Assembly (NCBI GenBank): GCA_021736785.1
Contig: JAIPFF010000001.1
Coordinates: forward strand, 171,878 to 235,877
Reading direction: 5' to 3'
Length of the DNA: 64,000 nucleotides
Source of the DNA: Thiohalocapsa sp.
GTDB lineage: Bacteria; Pseudomonadota; Gammaproteobacteria; Chromatiales; Chromatiaceae
In this document: positions 27,379-37,036 of the stretch, in pieces
Numbering within the stretch: position 1 is the first letter of the stretch
How the letters are laid out: each line of letters starts with the position of its first letter
Position numbers and translations under genes: made by a program
Notes under the pieces: model-generated
Databases searched by the model: none
What the model saw: only the letters and a program-made list of their open reading frames with translations
What the model was told of the DNA's origin: nothing

Positions 27379-28311
27379 ATGGAAACGCGGAGACACATTC
27401 CAGTCCTGTTGGAGGAAAGCATGCAGGCGTTGGGGGAAATGAACGATGGCGTCTATTTGGACGGCACGTTCGGCCGTGGTGGTCACTCGCGCGCGATGCT
27501 CGCGCGACTCGGCCCGCGCGGCCGTGTGCTGGCCGTGGACCGTGATCCGGAGGCCGTTGCCGCCGGCCGCGCGCTCGCGGCGGAAGATCCGCGCTTTTCA
27601 ATTCGCCGGGAAAGCTTCTCGGCGCTGCCTCGTATTGCCGAAGAAGAAGGTCTGGTCGGGCGCGTCGACGGGTTGCTGCTCGATCTCGGAGTCTCCTCTC
27701 CGCAGCTCGATGCGCCCGAGCGCGGCTTCAGCTTCGGCGGCGACGGGCCGCTCGACATGCGCATGGATCCGGACGCCGGCGAGTCCGCGGCGCAGTGGCT
27801 GGCGCGCGCCGAGGAGCGGGACATCGCGCGCGTGCTGCGTGACTACGGCGAGGAGCGCTTCGCCAAACGGATCGCGCGCGCGATCTGTCGAGTCCGCGCC
27901 TCGCGTCCGCTGCGCACCACCGGCGAGTTGGCGGCGCTGGTGGAGGATGCGGTGCCGACGCGAGAGCCCGGCAAGCACCCCGCCACGCGGACTTTCCAAG
28001 CGCTGCGTATTCAGGTCAACGGCGAGCTCGACGAGTTGCGCGCCTGTCTGTCTCGCACCTGCGAATTGCTCGCGGCCGGCGGGCGGCTCGTCGTGATCAG
28101 CTTCCATTCCTTGGAGGACCGCATCGTCAAGCGCTTCATACGCGACGAGTCCCGCGGTGCCGAGTTGCCCAAGGGGCTGCCGGTGCGCGACGCCGAGATC
28201 CGACGCCGTCTACGCCCGATCGGCGGCGCTGTCCATGCGTCGGCCGATGAGCTGGCGCGCAACCCGCGTGCACGTAGCGCCGTGCTGCGTGCGGCGGAGC
28301 GTCTGCAATGA
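27379..28311 (+). CDS. rsmH: 16S rRNA (cytosine1402-N4)-methyltransferase RsmH
   Basis: This N4-methylates C1402 of 16S rRNA, the same nucleotide modified by RsmI, whose gene lies about 2 kb upstream. The 310 residues contain [13 protein letters not shown], the SAM motif [47 protein letters not shown] and [15 protein letters not shown]. Second gene of the dcw cluster, overlapping ftsL by an ATGA. Confidence 0.97.
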   Translation: METRRHIPVLLEESMQALGEMNDGVYLDGTFGRGGHSRAMLARLGPRGRVLAVDRDPEAVAAGRALAAEDPRFSIRRESFSALPRIAEEEGLVGRVDGLLLDLGVSSPQLDAPERGFSFGGDGPLDMRMDPDAGESAAQWLARAEERDIARVLRDYGEERFAKRIARAICRVRASRPLRTTGELAALVEDAVPTREPGKHPATRTFQALRIQVNGELDELRACLSRTCELLAAGGRLVVISFHSLEDRIVKRFIRDESRGAELPKGLPVRDAEIRRRLRPIGGAVHASADELARNPRARSAVLRAAERLQ

Positions 28312-28634
28312 GTGCGCCGCGCGCCGGCCGCGTCCGCAAATCCGGTGTCGCCGCCGTTGCGATGCTGGCGCTCGCCGTTTTGGGCAGCGGCGTCGCCGTG
28401 GTTTACGTGAAGTACCTGACTCGGCTCGAGTTCGGCGTGCTTCAGCAGGTGCGTGCCGAGCGCGACGACCTCGACGTCGAGTGGGGGCGTCTGCAGATCG
28501 AGGAGGCGGCGCTGACATCGCATACCCGCGTCGAAGAGAACGCGCGGCGCAAGCTCGACATGTACCTGCCCCAGGGCGGCGAGGTGCGCGTTGTCGAAGT
28601 CACCGTTTCTGGAGGGCCGGCCGATGCGCGCTAA
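28308..28634 (+). CDS. ftsL: cell division protein FtsL
   Basis: This is a small bitopic divisome protein of 108 residues: a short basic cytoplasmic tail, one membrane helix (about 13-33, [21 protein letters not shown]) and a periplasmic leucine-zipper-like coiled coil ([19 protein letters not shown]). It forms a complex with FtsB and FtsQ. It has a start overlapping the rsmH stop (ATGA) and overlaps the ftsI start by 11 bases. Identity rests on topology, length and position. Confidence 0.9.
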   Translation: MSAPRAGRVRKSGVAAVAMLALAVLGSGVAVVYVKYLTRLEFGVLQQVRAERDDLDVEWGRLQIEEAALTSHTRVEENARRKLDMYLPQGGEVRVVEVTVSGGPADAR

Positions 28635-30408
28635 CCGCAACCAGGGTCGCGAGCGGATGAAAGAGCGCATGCGCCGGCTCGAGCTTGCGGAACGGCGACC
28701 GCCCAACTTCGCGGCGCGCCGCGCCGCGCTTGGGTTAATGCTGGCCGCGGCCTTCGTATCCGTGATCGGCGCGGCCTTCTACCGACAGGTGCTGGAGCAA
28801 GAATTCCTCAAGAGCGAGGGCGAGCGCCGTTTCGTGCGCGAGCCGGCCATCGCCGCGCGGCGCGGCATGGTCTTGGACAGAAACGGCGAGCCGCTGGCGA
28901 TCAGCACCTCGGTCGCCACCGTTTGGGCCGATCCGCAACTGCTTGCCGAGCGCCGCGAGACACTACCGGCGCTGGCCACGGCGCTCGACGTCCCGCAAGC
29001 CAAGCTCAGCGCCAAGCTCGACGAGTACGTCGCTGCCGGCAAACGTTATGTCTATCTGCGCCGGCGCATCGATCCGCAGCGTGCGCTGGCGGTTTCCGAG
29101 GTTATCGACCGCTTCAAGCTGGCCGGTGTGGGGATGGAGACCGAGTATCGCCGCTTCTATCCGGGCGGCGAGATGTTCGGCCAAGTGGTGGGCTTCACCA
29201 ACATCGACGATATCGGCCAAGAGGGCATCGAGCTGGTCTACAACGATTGGCTCAACGCGGAGCCCGGAAAGCGCCGCGTCATTCAGGACGGGCGGGGCCG
29301 TGTCATCGAAGAGGTCGAACAGCTCAAGGCGCCGTCGCACGGGCGCGACCTGTCGTTGAGCATCGACCGTCGCCTGCAGTTTCTGGCCTACCGCGAGCTC
29401 AAGCGCGCGGTGGCGACACACCGCGCCGCATCGGGCTCCGCGGTGCTGCTGGATGCGCTGTCCGGCGAAGTGCTGGCGATGGTCAATCAGCCGGCCTTCA
29501 ACCCGAACGGGGCACGCACCGAGTCGGCGCAATCGCGGCGTAATCGAACGCTCACGGATGTTTTCGAGCCGGGCTCGACGATCAAGCCGTTCGTTGTCGC
29601 CGCGGCCATGGAGGCGGGGCTGATCTCTCCGCGAACGGCCATCAATACGGCTCCCGGCTACTTAAAGGTCGGCCGCAACCGCGTGCGCGACATCCGAAAT
29701 TACGGCGTGCTGGATGCGACCGGTGTCATCACCAAATCCAGCAACGTCGGCGTCGTGAAGATCGCCCAGCGGATGGACCGCGCCGTGCTGTGGCAGCTGT
29801 ACGGGCAACTCGGCTTCGGGCGGCCCACGGAGGTGCGCTTCCCCGGCGAGCGCTCCGGCGTGCTGCCCCATTTCGAGGGCTGGTCCCGCTTCGAGCATGC
29901 AACGCTCGCATTCGGCTATGCCTTGAACGTGACTACGCTGCAGTTGGCGCAGGCTTACTCGGTCTTGGCCAACGACGGCGTCAAACGCCCGGTCACCCTG
30001 ATCAAGCGCGACGCGATCCCGCAGGGCGAGCGCGTGTTCTCGGAGCAGACTGCCCGCCAGGCACGCCTGATGATGGAGACGGTGGTCTCCGAAAAAGGAA
30101 CCGCCCGTCGCGCCGCCGTGCCCGGCTACCGAGTCGGGGGCAAGACCGGTACCGCGAAAAAGGCCACCGGGCGAGGCTATGCCAAGGGTAAGTATCAGTC
30201 GGTATTTGCCGGTCTGGCCCCGATCAGCGATCCGCGCTTCGTCATGGTGGTGATGATCGACGAGCCACAGGGCAAACAGTATTACGGCGGCATCGTCGCG
30301 GCACCCACCTTCTCGAAAGTGATGCAGGCGGCGCTGCGTCTATACAACGTCGCCCCCGATGATCCCCAAGGCGAGCTGCTGCTCGCGGGCGTGGGGGAAA
30401 AACGATGA
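28624..30408 (+). CDS. ftsI: peptidoglycan transpeptidase FtsI (PBP3)
   Basis: This is the septal class B penicillin-binding protein that cross-links peptidoglycan with FtsW. It has 594 residues: a cytoplasmic basic tail, one membrane anchor (about 40-57), a pedestal domain with RRGMVLDRNGEPLAIST, and a transpeptidase domain with the active-site tetrad STIK (in PGSTIKPF), the SSN motif (TKSSNVGV) and KTGT (GGKTGTAKK). The ATG at 28624 has GGAGG four bases upstream; the upstream TTG at 28591 is rejected. The 3' end overlaps murE as ATGA. Confidence 0.97.
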   Translation: MRANRNQGRERMKERMRRLELAERRPPNFAARRAALGLMLAAAFVSVIGAAFYRQVLEQEFLKSEGERRFVREPAIAARRGMVLDRNGEPLAISTSVATVWADPQLLAERRETLPALATALDVPQAKLSAKLDEYVAAGKRYVYLRRRIDPQRALAVSEVIDRFKLAGVGMETEYRRFYPGGEMFGQVVGFTNIDDIGQEGIELVYNDWLNAEPGKRRVIQDGRGRVIEEVEQLKAPSHGRDLSLSIDRRLQFLAYRELKRAVATHRAASGSAVLLDALSGEVLAMVNQPAFNPNGARTESAQSRRNRTLTDVFEPGSTIKPFVVAAAMEAGLISPRTAINTAPGYLKVGRNRVRDIRNYGVLDATGVITKSSNVGVVKIAQRMDRAVLWQLYGQLGFGRPTEVRFPGERSGVLPHFEGWSRFEHATLAFGYALNVTTLQLAQAYSVLANDGVKRPVTLIKRDAIPQGERVFSEQTARQARLMMETVVSEKGTARRAAVPGYRVGGKTGTAKKATGRGYAKGKYQSVFAGLAPISDPRFVMVVMIDEPQGKQYYGGIVAAPTFSKVMQAALRLYNVAPDDPQGELLLAGVGEKR

Positions 30409-31952
30409 TCGCGCTGCAGTCCGCGGCGGCACGTCCTTGGAGCCTGGCCGATTTGCTGGCCGGCTTCGCCGCGCTTCCGTTCGAGTCGGGGCTGCGCGTC
30501 GAGCGCATGGCGCTCGATAGCCGGCAATCGGGTCCGGGATGCTTATTCCTGGCCTGCCGCGGCACGCGCCGCCACGGCTTGGAGTATGCCGAGCAGGCGG
30601 CGGAAAACGGCTGCGTCGCGATCGCCGCGGAACCCGACGGCCGCTGGGGGCAGACCGATCTCGCGCGGCTCTCGGCGGAGTTGGCGCTGCCGGTGGTCCC
30701 GGTTGCCCATCTCTCCCGCCGCGCCGCAGAAATTGCGGCGCGATTCTTTGGGGACCCCAGCCGAGCGATGGACGTGATCGGCATCACCGGCAGCAACGGC
30801 AAGACGAGCGTCGGCCATTTCGCGGCCCGGGCACTGGCTGCCGACGTGCGCTGCGCGGTGATAGGAGCCCTGGGCAGCGGCTTTCCCGGCGAGCTCGACG
30901 CTAGCGGACCGACGGCGCCGGACGCCGTTGGCCTGCAGCAAACCCTGTCCTCGCTGCACGCCCGCGGTGCCGGTGCCGTCGCCATGGATGTGTCGTCCGC
31001 TGCTCTCGAGCAAGGGCGGGTCGGCGCAGTGCGTTTCAGCCATGCGCTGTTCACGAACCTGACCGGCGATCACTTCGACGATCACGGCAGCTTCGAGCGC
31101 GACGCCGAGGCGAAGCGTCGTCTGTTCCGCTTCCCGGAACTGGCCTGGGCAGTGATCAATCACGACGACCCCCACGCAGCTTCGATGGTGCAGGCCCTGC
31201 CGCAGGGCACCGGGCTTGCGCGCTACAGCCTGGAGCCGAATGCGGATCTCGGCGCCGACGCCGAGATTTGGGTCAAGGCTCGGCGCATCGAGGTGCTGCC
31301 GTTCGGGCTGCGCATCGCCGTGGAGAGCGCAGTCGGCAGCGGCGAGGTCGTAGTGCGTCTGATCGGGCGCTTCAATGCCGCCAATCTGCTCGCGGTGCTC
31401 GCGCTGCTGCTGACGCGTGGGCTGACATTGGAGGCAGCGCTGGAGCGGCTGTGCGACATGCGCGGTGTGCCCGGGCGCATGGAATGCTTCGGCGGCGGCT
31501 GCGCACCGCTGGTCGTCGTCGACCATGCCAACTCGCCCGATGCATTGGAAAAGGCCCTGTCTCATCTGCGACTGCACTGCACCGGTCGACTGTTGACGGT
31601 GTTCGGCTGCGGCGGCGAGCGTGAGCGCGGCAAGCGAGCGCTGATGGGCGAGGTTGCCGAGCGTCTGAGCGACCGCGTCATCCTCACCGACGACAACCCG
31701 CGCGGCGAAGCCGGCGACGTGATCTGCGCCGACATCGCCAACGGCATGCGGCGCCCGAGCGACGCGCTGATCGAGCGCCAACGCGCGCTGGCGATCCGCC
31801 GAGCCGTGGCACTTGCGGGGCCGGGCGACGCTGTCCTGGTCGCCGGCAAGGGCCACGAAACAATCCAGGACATGGGCGAGCTCAAGGTCCATTTCAGCGA
31901 TCGCGCGCAAGTCGTCCAGGCGCTGCGCGAATGGGCGGGCCGAGGCGCGTGA
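30405..31952 (+). CDS. murE: UDP-MurNAc-tripeptide ligase MurE (meso-diaminopimelate type)
   Basis: This adds meso-diaminopimelate to UDP-MurNAc-L-Ala-D-Glu. It has 515 residues, slightly longer than usual: an N-terminal UDP-binding domain (ALDSRQSGPGCLFLA), the ATP P-loop VIGITGSNGKTSVGHFAA, a MurE signature VVVDHANSPDALEKAL and the DDNPRGE box whose DNPR selects meso-diaminopimelate. The usual D-Y-A-H is D-H-A-N here. The start overlaps ftsI by ATGA. Downstream one expects murF, but the murE stop TGA instead overlaps an 85-codon frame as TGATG. No second Mur-ligase domain is fused on. Confidence 0.95.
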   Translation: MIALQSAAARPWSLADLLAGFAALPFESGLRVERMALDSRQSGPGCLFLACRGTRRHGLEYAEQAAENGCVAIAAEPDGRWGQTDLARLSAELALPVVPVAHLSRRAAEIAARFFGDPSRAMDVIGITGSNGKTSVGHFAARALAADVRCAVIGALGSGFPGELDASGPTAPDAVGLQQTLSSLHARGAGAVAMDVSSAALEQGRVGAVRFSHALFTNLTGDHFDDHGSFERDAEAKRRLFRFPELAWAVINHDDPHAASMVQALPQGTGLARYSLEPNADLGADAEIWVKARRIEVLPFGLRIAVESAVGSGEVVVRLIGRFNAANLLAVLALLLTRGLTLEAALERLCDMRGVPGRMECFGGGCAPLVVVDHANSPDALEKALSHLRLHCTGRLLTVFGCGGERERGKRALMGEVAERLSDRVILTDDNPRGEAGDVICADIANGMRRPSDALIERQRALAIRRAVALAGPGDAVLVAGKGHETIQDMGELKVHFSDRAQVVQALREWAGRGA

Positions 31953-32209
31953 TGGGGATCATCGGTCGACCCGCAATCGGGCTCGCCGTAGAGCCGTCGG
32001 AGCGCGCCGCACTGGGCAGCATCGCCGCGAGCGCCGCGATCGGTCCGATCGGCCGCTGCGCTTGGGGAGTTGTCGGGGTTGGCGAGGAGCAAGGCGAGCG
32101 CCGCGGTGACGTTGCCGCTCGTTTCGCAGCCGCCCCGACGCGCGCGGCACAATCGCGGCGCCCGGCCTCCGCCGGCCTCGCCACTGTCCGGCTCCGGGAG
32201 GGCTGCTGA
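31952..32209 (+). CDS. uncharacterised 85-residue frame in the place of murF
   Basis: This is an open frame that exactly fills the gap between murE and mraY. Its ATG overlaps the murE stop (TGATG) and its own TGA ends one base before the mraY TTG. The predicted product ([15 protein letters not shown]... to ...TVRLREGC) is rich in Ala, Gly and Arg, with no domain that I recognise and no resemblance to MurF. Third positions are GC-rich as in neighbouring genes, but that is weak evidence in DNA of this composition. It may be a real small gene, an in-frame remnant left by loss of murF, or a spacer open by chance. Confidence 0.35.
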   Translation: MGIIGRPAIGLAVEPSERAALGSIAASAAIGPIGRCAWGVVGVGEEQGERRGDVAARFAAAPTRAAQSRRPASAGLATVRLREGC

Positions 32210-32210
32210 G

Positions 32211-33293
32211 TTGTTGTTATGGCTGACAGAATGGCTCTCGCAATACGAGAGCGGTTTTCAGGTATTCCGCTACCTGACGCTGCGCACCATCCTGGGGGTG
32301 CTGACCGCGCTCGCCATCTCGCTGATCATCGGCCGTCCGCTGATCCGCTGGCTGAGTACCTATAAGATCGGTCAGACGGTCCGTGATGACGGCCCGCAGA
32401 GCCATTTCTCCAAAGCCGGCACGCCGACCATGGGCGGTACGCTGATCTTGGTGGCCATCGCCGTCAGTACCCTGCTATGGGCCGATCTCAGCAACCGCTT
32501 CGTCTGGGTGGTGCTGATCACGACGCTCGCGTTCGGGATCATCGGCCTGGTGGACGATTACAAGAAGCTGGTGTTGCGTGACCCCAAGGGGTTGGTAGGA
32601 CGCTGGAAATACTTCTGGCAGACAGTTGCCGGTCTTTCCGCCGCCCTTTACCTCTATTTCAGTGCGACGACGCCGGGCGAGACGGCACTGCTGGTGCCGT
32701 ATCTGAAGGACGTGAGTTTCCAGCTCGGGCCATTCTTTATCCTGTTTGCCTACTTCGTCATCGTCGGCGCGAGCAACGCCGTCAACCTGACCGACGGGCT
32801 CGACGGTCTCGCGGTGCTGCCGACGGTGATGGTGGCCTCCGGCCTCGGCATCATGGTTTACGCCGCCGGCAACGTGGAGATCGCCGGCTATCTGAAGATC
32901 CCTTATGTCGCCGACGTCGGCGAGGTGGTGATCTTCTGCGGCGCCATCGCCGGCGCCGGACTCGGATTCTTGTGGTTCAACACTTACCCGGCACAGGTGT
33001 TCATGGGGGACGTCGGCGCCCTCGCGCTGGGCGCGGCGCTGGGCGCGGTCGCGGTGGTCGCCAAGCAGGAGCTCGTGCTGTTCATCATGGGGGGCATCTT
33101 TGTCTTGGAAACCCTCTCGGTGATGCTGCAGGTGGCCTCCTTCAAACTCACCGGCAAGCGAATCTTCCGGATGGCGCCGCTGCACCATCACTACGAGCTC
33201 AAGGGGTGGCCCGAGCCGCGCGTGATCGTGCGCTTCTGGATCGTTACCGTGGTTCTGGTCCTGATCGGCTTGGCCAGCCTGAAGCTACGATGA
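32211..33293 (+). CDS. mraY: phospho-MurNAc-pentapeptide translocase MraY
   Basis: This integral membrane enzyme transfers phospho-MurNAc-pentapeptide to undecaprenyl phosphate to make lipid I. With a TTG start at 32211 (GGGAGG about ten bases upstream) the protein is exactly 360 residues, the E. coli length, and begins [11 protein letters not shown] as expected. It has about ten membrane helices. Family motifs are [40 protein letters not shown] and [14 protein letters not shown]. The longer upstream frame is not used. Confidence 0.96.
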   Translation: MLLWLTEWLSQYESGFQVFRYLTLRTILGVLTALAISLIIGRPLIRWLSTYKIGQTVRDDGPQSHFSKAGTPTMGGTLILVAIAVSTLLWADLSNRFVWVVLITTLAFGIIGLVDDYKKLVLRDPKGLVGRWKYFWQTVAGLSAALYLYFSATTPGETALLVPYLKDVSFQLGPFFILFAYFVIVGASNAVNLTDGLDGLAVLPTVMVASGLGIMVYAAGNVEIAGYLKIPYVADVGEVVIFCGAIAGAGLGFLWFNTYPAQVFMGDVGALALGAALGAVAVVAKQELVLFIMGGIFVLETLSVMLQVASFKLTGKRIFRMAPLHHHYELKGWPEPRVIVRFWIVTVVLVLIGLASLKLR

Positions 33294-33375
33294 GATATCG
33301 CATGCGCCAAACCAGGCTTTGTTGCGCGGCCGCGCGTTGCGCACCCGCGGCCGCAGCCGCGGGAGGACTCTGCTG

Positions 33376-34743
33376 ATGGCCGTTAACGCCGCCAACGCTG
33401 CACAGGCCTCGAAGGTGCTGGTCGTGGGCCTCGGCAAGACCGGCCTCTCCTGCGCGCGATACCTGCACGCGCAGGGCTGCATCGTTGCCGTGACGGACAG
33501 CCGCGAATCGCCGCCCGGGCTCGACAGCATTCGTGCGGAGCTTCCCGATGTGGCCCTGATGCTCGGCGGGTTCGAGGACGCCGCGTTCGCGGCCGCCGAT
33601 CGCATCGTCGTCAGTCCCGGCGTGAGTCTGGCCGAGCCGCCGATCCGGCGTGCCATGGACGCGGGCGTGCCGGTCATCGGCGATATCGAATTGTTCGCCG
33701 AGGCGGTGCGTGCGCCGGTAGTCGGGATCACGGGCTCCAACGGCAAAAGCACGGTAACGACGCTGCTGGGCCTGATGGCGCGGGCGGCGGGCCGGCGCGT
33801 GGCCGTCGGCGGCAATCTCGGCGACCCCGTTCTCGATCTGCTGGCGGACGACATCGAGCTGTATGTCCTCGAGCTGTCCAGCTTCCAGCTGGAGGCGACG
33901 CACTCGCTGCCGTTGACCGCCGCCACCGTGCTCAATCTGTCGCCGGATCACATGGACCGATATCCCGATATGGCCGCCTATGCCGCGGCCAAACAACGGA
34001 TTTTCGCCCATGCGCAGGCGGCGGTGGTCAATCTCGACGACCCGCCCGCCTCCGCTCTGGCCGAGGCCGTCCGGCATCGGGTCGGCTTCTCGCTGGCACC
34101 TCCTCGCGAGCCCGGCGATTACGGCATCGGCGAGCGCGCGGGCGAGGCCTGGATTATGCGCGGCGATGTCTTTCTGATGCCGGTCTCGCAGGTGCTGCTG
34201 CAGGGCATCCATAACCTGGCCAATGCACTGGCTGCGCTGGCCCTCGGCGAGCTTTGCGGATTGGACTGCACGCCGATGTCGAAGGTGCTGCGCACGTTTC
34301 GCGGGCTCGCGCATCGCAGCGAGTTGGTTGCCGATCACAACGACATCCGCTGGATCAACGACTCCAAAGGCACCAATCCCGGCGCTACCGTGGCGGCCTT
34401 GCAAGGCTTGGTGCCGGACCCGAGCCGCGGCAAGGCGGTCCTGATCGCCGGCGGCGACTGTAAGGGCGCCGATTTCGAGCCGCTGCGCGCGGCGGTCGCA
34501 CGCGCCGCGCGTGCGGTCATTCTGATCGGACGCGACGCGCCGTTGATCGCCGCCGCCCTCGGCGACGCGGCGCCGGTGCGGAATGCCGCCGATATGGACG
34601 AGGCGGTACGGCTGGCGGCGAAAACGGCTCGCCCGGGCGACTGCGTCGTGCTCTCGCCTGCCTGCGCGAGTTTCGACATGTTCGACGACTACCGGCATCG
34701 CGGGCGCGTCTTCTCCGAGGCTGTTCTGAGGTGGGCTATATGA
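33376..34743 (+). CDS. murD: UDP-MurNAc-L-alanine:D-glutamate ligase MurD
   Basis: This adds D-Glu to UDP-MurNAc-L-Ala. The 455 residues contain an N-terminal Rossmann-like UDP-binding domain (VLVVGLGKTGLSCARYL), the P-loop VVGITGSNGKSTVTTLLG, LELSSFQLEAT and NLSPDHMDRY, with a C-terminal domain INDSKGTNPGATVAAL and SPACASFDMFDDYRHRG. The ATG at 33376 follows GGGAGGA by eight bases. The gene overlaps ftsW by an ATGA. Confidence 0.97.
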   Translation: MAVNAANAAQASKVLVVGLGKTGLSCARYLHAQGCIVAVTDSRESPPGLDSIRAELPDVALMLGGFEDAAFAAADRIVVSPGVSLAEPPIRRAMDAGVPVIGDIELFAEAVRAPVVGITGSNGKSTVTTLLGLMARAAGRRVAVGGNLGDPVLDLLADDIELYVLELSSFQLEATHSLPLTAATVLNLSPDHMDRYPDMAAYAAAKQRIFAHAQAAVVNLDDPPASALAEAVRHRVGFSLAPPREPGDYGIGERAGEAWIMRGDVFLMPVSQVLLQGIHNLANALAALALGELCGLDCTPMSKVLRTFRGLAHRSELVADHNDIRWINDSKGTNPGATVAALQGLVPDPSRGKAVLIAGGDCKGADFEPLRAAVARAARAVILIGRDAPLIAAALGDAAPVRNAADMDEAVRLAAKTARPGDCVVLSPACASFDMFDDYRHRGRVFSEAVLRWAI

Positions 34744-35975
34744 GCACGTTGACCGCCGCCCGAGCCCAAGCCGGGACACAGCCGCGCCGCAAGCGGCGCC
34801 TGGAGCGCTACGATCCGCCGTTGGACTACGGGCTCCTGCTGGCCGTGCTGTTCCTGCTCGGCCTCGGCTTCGTCATGGTGACGTCGGCGTCGATGCCGAT
34901 CGCCGACCGCAACTACGGCGATCCGTTCTTCTTCGTCGAGCGGCATGCCTTCGCGCTGCTGCTGGCGCTGATCGCGGGTGCCGTCTGCTTCGCGGCGCCG
35001 ATTCGCTTCTGGGAGCAAAGCGGTCCCTGGCTGTTGCTGGGCTGCATCGCCCTGCTCGTCGTGCTGTTGCTGCCGGGCATCGGTCGGACCGTCAACGGCG
35101 CGACCCGATGGATTCCGCTCGGGGTATTGAACCTGCAGCCCTCGGAGCTGATGAAGTTCTGCGCGGTGATCTACGTCTCGGGCTATTTGATTCGCCGGCA
35201 GCTCGACCTGCACACCACTGTCAGCGGCTTCCTGCGCCCGATGGTATTGATCGGCCTGGCCAGCGCGCTGATCATGGCGCAGCCGGACTTCGGTACCACC
35301 GCCGTGATCCTGGCAACGGTAATGGGGCTGCTGTTCCTCGGCGGCGTCAGCATTCTCAACTTCGTGTTCCTGTTCCTGCTGGTGGCACTGGCGCTGGTGG
35401 TGCTGATCCTGGTCGAGCCCTATCGCCTGCAGCGCGTGACGTCTTTCCTGGATCCCTTCGCGGACCCGTTCAATACCGGCTACCAGCTGAGCCAGGCGTT
35501 GATCGCCTTCGGGCAAGGCCAATGGCTCGGGGTCGGCCTCGGCAACGGTATCCAGAAACAGTTCTACCTGCCCGAAGCGCATACCGACTTTCTATTGGCG
35601 GTAATCGGCGAGGAATTCGGGCTGGTCGGCGTGCTCATCGTCATCTCCCTGTTCGCCTACCTGACTTGGCGGGCCTTCGCAATCGGTGCCCGTGCGCGCG
35701 CGCAGCAAGAGGGCTTCGGCTGCTACGTCGCGCACGGGTTCGGTCTCATGCTGGGCCTGCAGGCATTCGTCAACGTCGGCGTCAATACCGGCCTGCTGCC
35801 GACCAAAGGTCTGCCGCTGCCGTTCCTCAGCTACGGCAGCAATGCGCTGATCATTGCCGTGATGGCGGCGGCGGTGCTGCTGCGGATCGACTTCGAGTTG
35901 CGCCGTACCGCGCTCGAGCCTATGCCCGACGGCGGCCGGCGACTGCATCGAGGTGGCAAATGGCGGCGCGTATAG
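34740..35975 (+). CDS. ftsW: peptidoglycan glycosyltransferase FtsW
   Basis: This is a SEDS-family glycan polymerase working with FtsI at the septum. Its 411 residues have a basic cytoplasmic N-terminus and ten membrane helices. SEDS motifs are [68 protein letters not shown] and [15 protein letters not shown]. The large loop carries the expected catalytic Asp (TDFLLA region). The ATG overlaps the murD stop; the 3' end overlaps murG by 16 bases. Confidence 0.96.
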   Translation: MSTLTAARAQAGTQPRRKRRLERYDPPLDYGLLLAVLFLLGLGFVMVTSASMPIADRNYGDPFFFVERHAFALLLALIAGAVCFAAPIRFWEQSGPWLLLGCIALLVVLLLPGIGRTVNGATRWIPLGVLNLQPSELMKFCAVIYVSGYLIRRQLDLHTTVSGFLRPMVLIGLASALIMAQPDFGTTAVILATVMGLLFLGGVSILNFVFLFLLVALALVVLILVEPYRLQRVTSFLDPFADPFNTGYQLSQALIAFGQGQWLGVGLGNGIQKQFYLPEAHTDFLLAVIGEEFGLVGVLIVISLFAYLTWRAFAIGARARAQQEGFGCYVAHGFGLMLGLQAFVNVGVNTGLLPTKGLPLPFLSYGSNALIIAVMAAAVLLRIDFELRRTALEPMPDGGRRLHRGGKWRRV

Positions 35976-37036
35976 CAGTCATGGCCGGCGGAACCGGCGG
36001 ACACGTCTTTCCGGCGCTGGCCGTCGCCGACGCGCTGCGCGCGCGCGGTGCCGAGGTGTTCTGGATCGGCACGCGTGCCGGCATGGAAGCGCGTCTCGTG
36101 CCGCAGCACGGTATCGAGATCGAATGGATCGGCATCGAAGGCGTCCGCGGCAAAGGGCCGAGGCAACTGCTCGTGGCGCCTTGGCGGCTGCTGTCGGCGC
36201 TGCGCGAGGCCGGAGCCATCTTGCGCCGGCGGGCGCCGCAGGCGGTGATCGGCATGGGCGGCTTCGTCTCGGGCCCCGGCGGACTGATGGCTCGGCTGCT
36301 GCGCCTGCCGCTGCTGATCCAGGAGCAAAACAGCGTGCCGGGCATGACCAACCAATGGTTGTCGCGGCTTGCCGACAGGGTCTTCGAGGCCTTTCCCGGC
36401 AGCTTCGCGGGCAACCGCCGCGCCATCGCCAGCGGCAATCCCGTGCGCGCCGAGATCGCGGCGCTGCCGGCGCCGGCCGAGCGTTTCGCCGGGCGCACCG
36501 GCGCGGCACGCTTACTGGTGGTGGGCGGTTCTCTGGGCGCGCTGGCGCTGAACGAGACGGTGCCGCGGGCCCTCGCGCTGCTGGCGCCCGGGGCGCGGCC
36601 GCAAGTGCGCCACCAGGCCGGCGAGCGCACGTTGGAGGCGGCGCGCGCCGCCTATGCCGCTGCCGGCGTCGAGGCCGAGGTTACGCCGTTCATTGTCGAC
36701 ATGGCCGAGGCCTACGGCTGGGCCGATCTGGTGGTTTGCCGCTCCGGCGCGCTGACGGTCTCGGAGTTGGCCGCGGCCGGGCTGCCGGCGGTGCTGGTGC
36801 CCTTTCCCCACGCGGTCGACGATCATCAAGTCGGCAATGGCCGCTACCTGAGCGATGCCGGTGCGGCGCGCCTGATCATACAGCGCGACCTGACCCCGGA
36901 CGGGCTGGCGCAGATCCTGGCCGAGTTGATCGGCGATCCGCGCAAGCGTCTGGCGATGGCCGAGGCGGCGCGCGCCAAGGCCAAGACCGACGCGGCCGAC
37001 GTTATCGCCGATGCCTGCCTGGAGCTTGCCCGATGA
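35960..37036 (+). CDS. murG: undecaprenyl-PP-MurNAc-pentapeptide GlcNAc transferase MurG
   Basis: This GT28 enzyme converts lipid I to lipid II at the inner face of the membrane. Its 358 residues begin [21 protein letters not shown], the first Gly-rich loop. Other signatures are [44 protein letters not shown] and the donor site [21 protein letters not shown] with [14 protein letters not shown]. The start is inside the ftsW end, preceded by GAGGTGG. The longer frame reaching back to 35108 is an artefact. Confidence 0.97.
   Translation: MAARIAVMAGGTGGHVFPALAVADALRARGAEVFWIGTRAGMEARLVPQHGIEIEWIGIEGVRGKGPRQLLVAPWRLLSALREAGAILRRRAPQAVIGMGGFVSGPGGLMARLLRLPLLIQEQNSVPGMTNQWLSRLADRVFEAFPGSFAGNRRAIASGNPVRAEIAALPAPAERFAGRTGAARLLVVGGSLGALALNETVPRALALLAPGARPQVRHQAGERTLEAARAAYAAAGVEAEVTPFIVDMAEAYGWADLVVCRSGALTVSELAAAGLPAVLVPFPHAVDDHQVGNGRYLSDAGAARLIIQRDLTPDGLAQILAELIGDPRKRLAMAEAARAKAKTDAADVIADACLELAR

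Noticed and set aside
31562..32152. Inverted murF remnant opposite the murE-mraY gap
   Set aside because: The minus-strand frame contains short Ala/Leu-rich segments that look Mur-ligase-like, but no P-loop or other motif supports it.
35108..35959. N-terminal extension of murG
   Set aside because: It lies within ftsW in another phase; MurG begins at the conserved [13 protein letters not shown].
35953..37032. N-terminal extension of murC
   Set aside because: Runs through murG in another phase; the murC start is fixed by an ATGA overlap.
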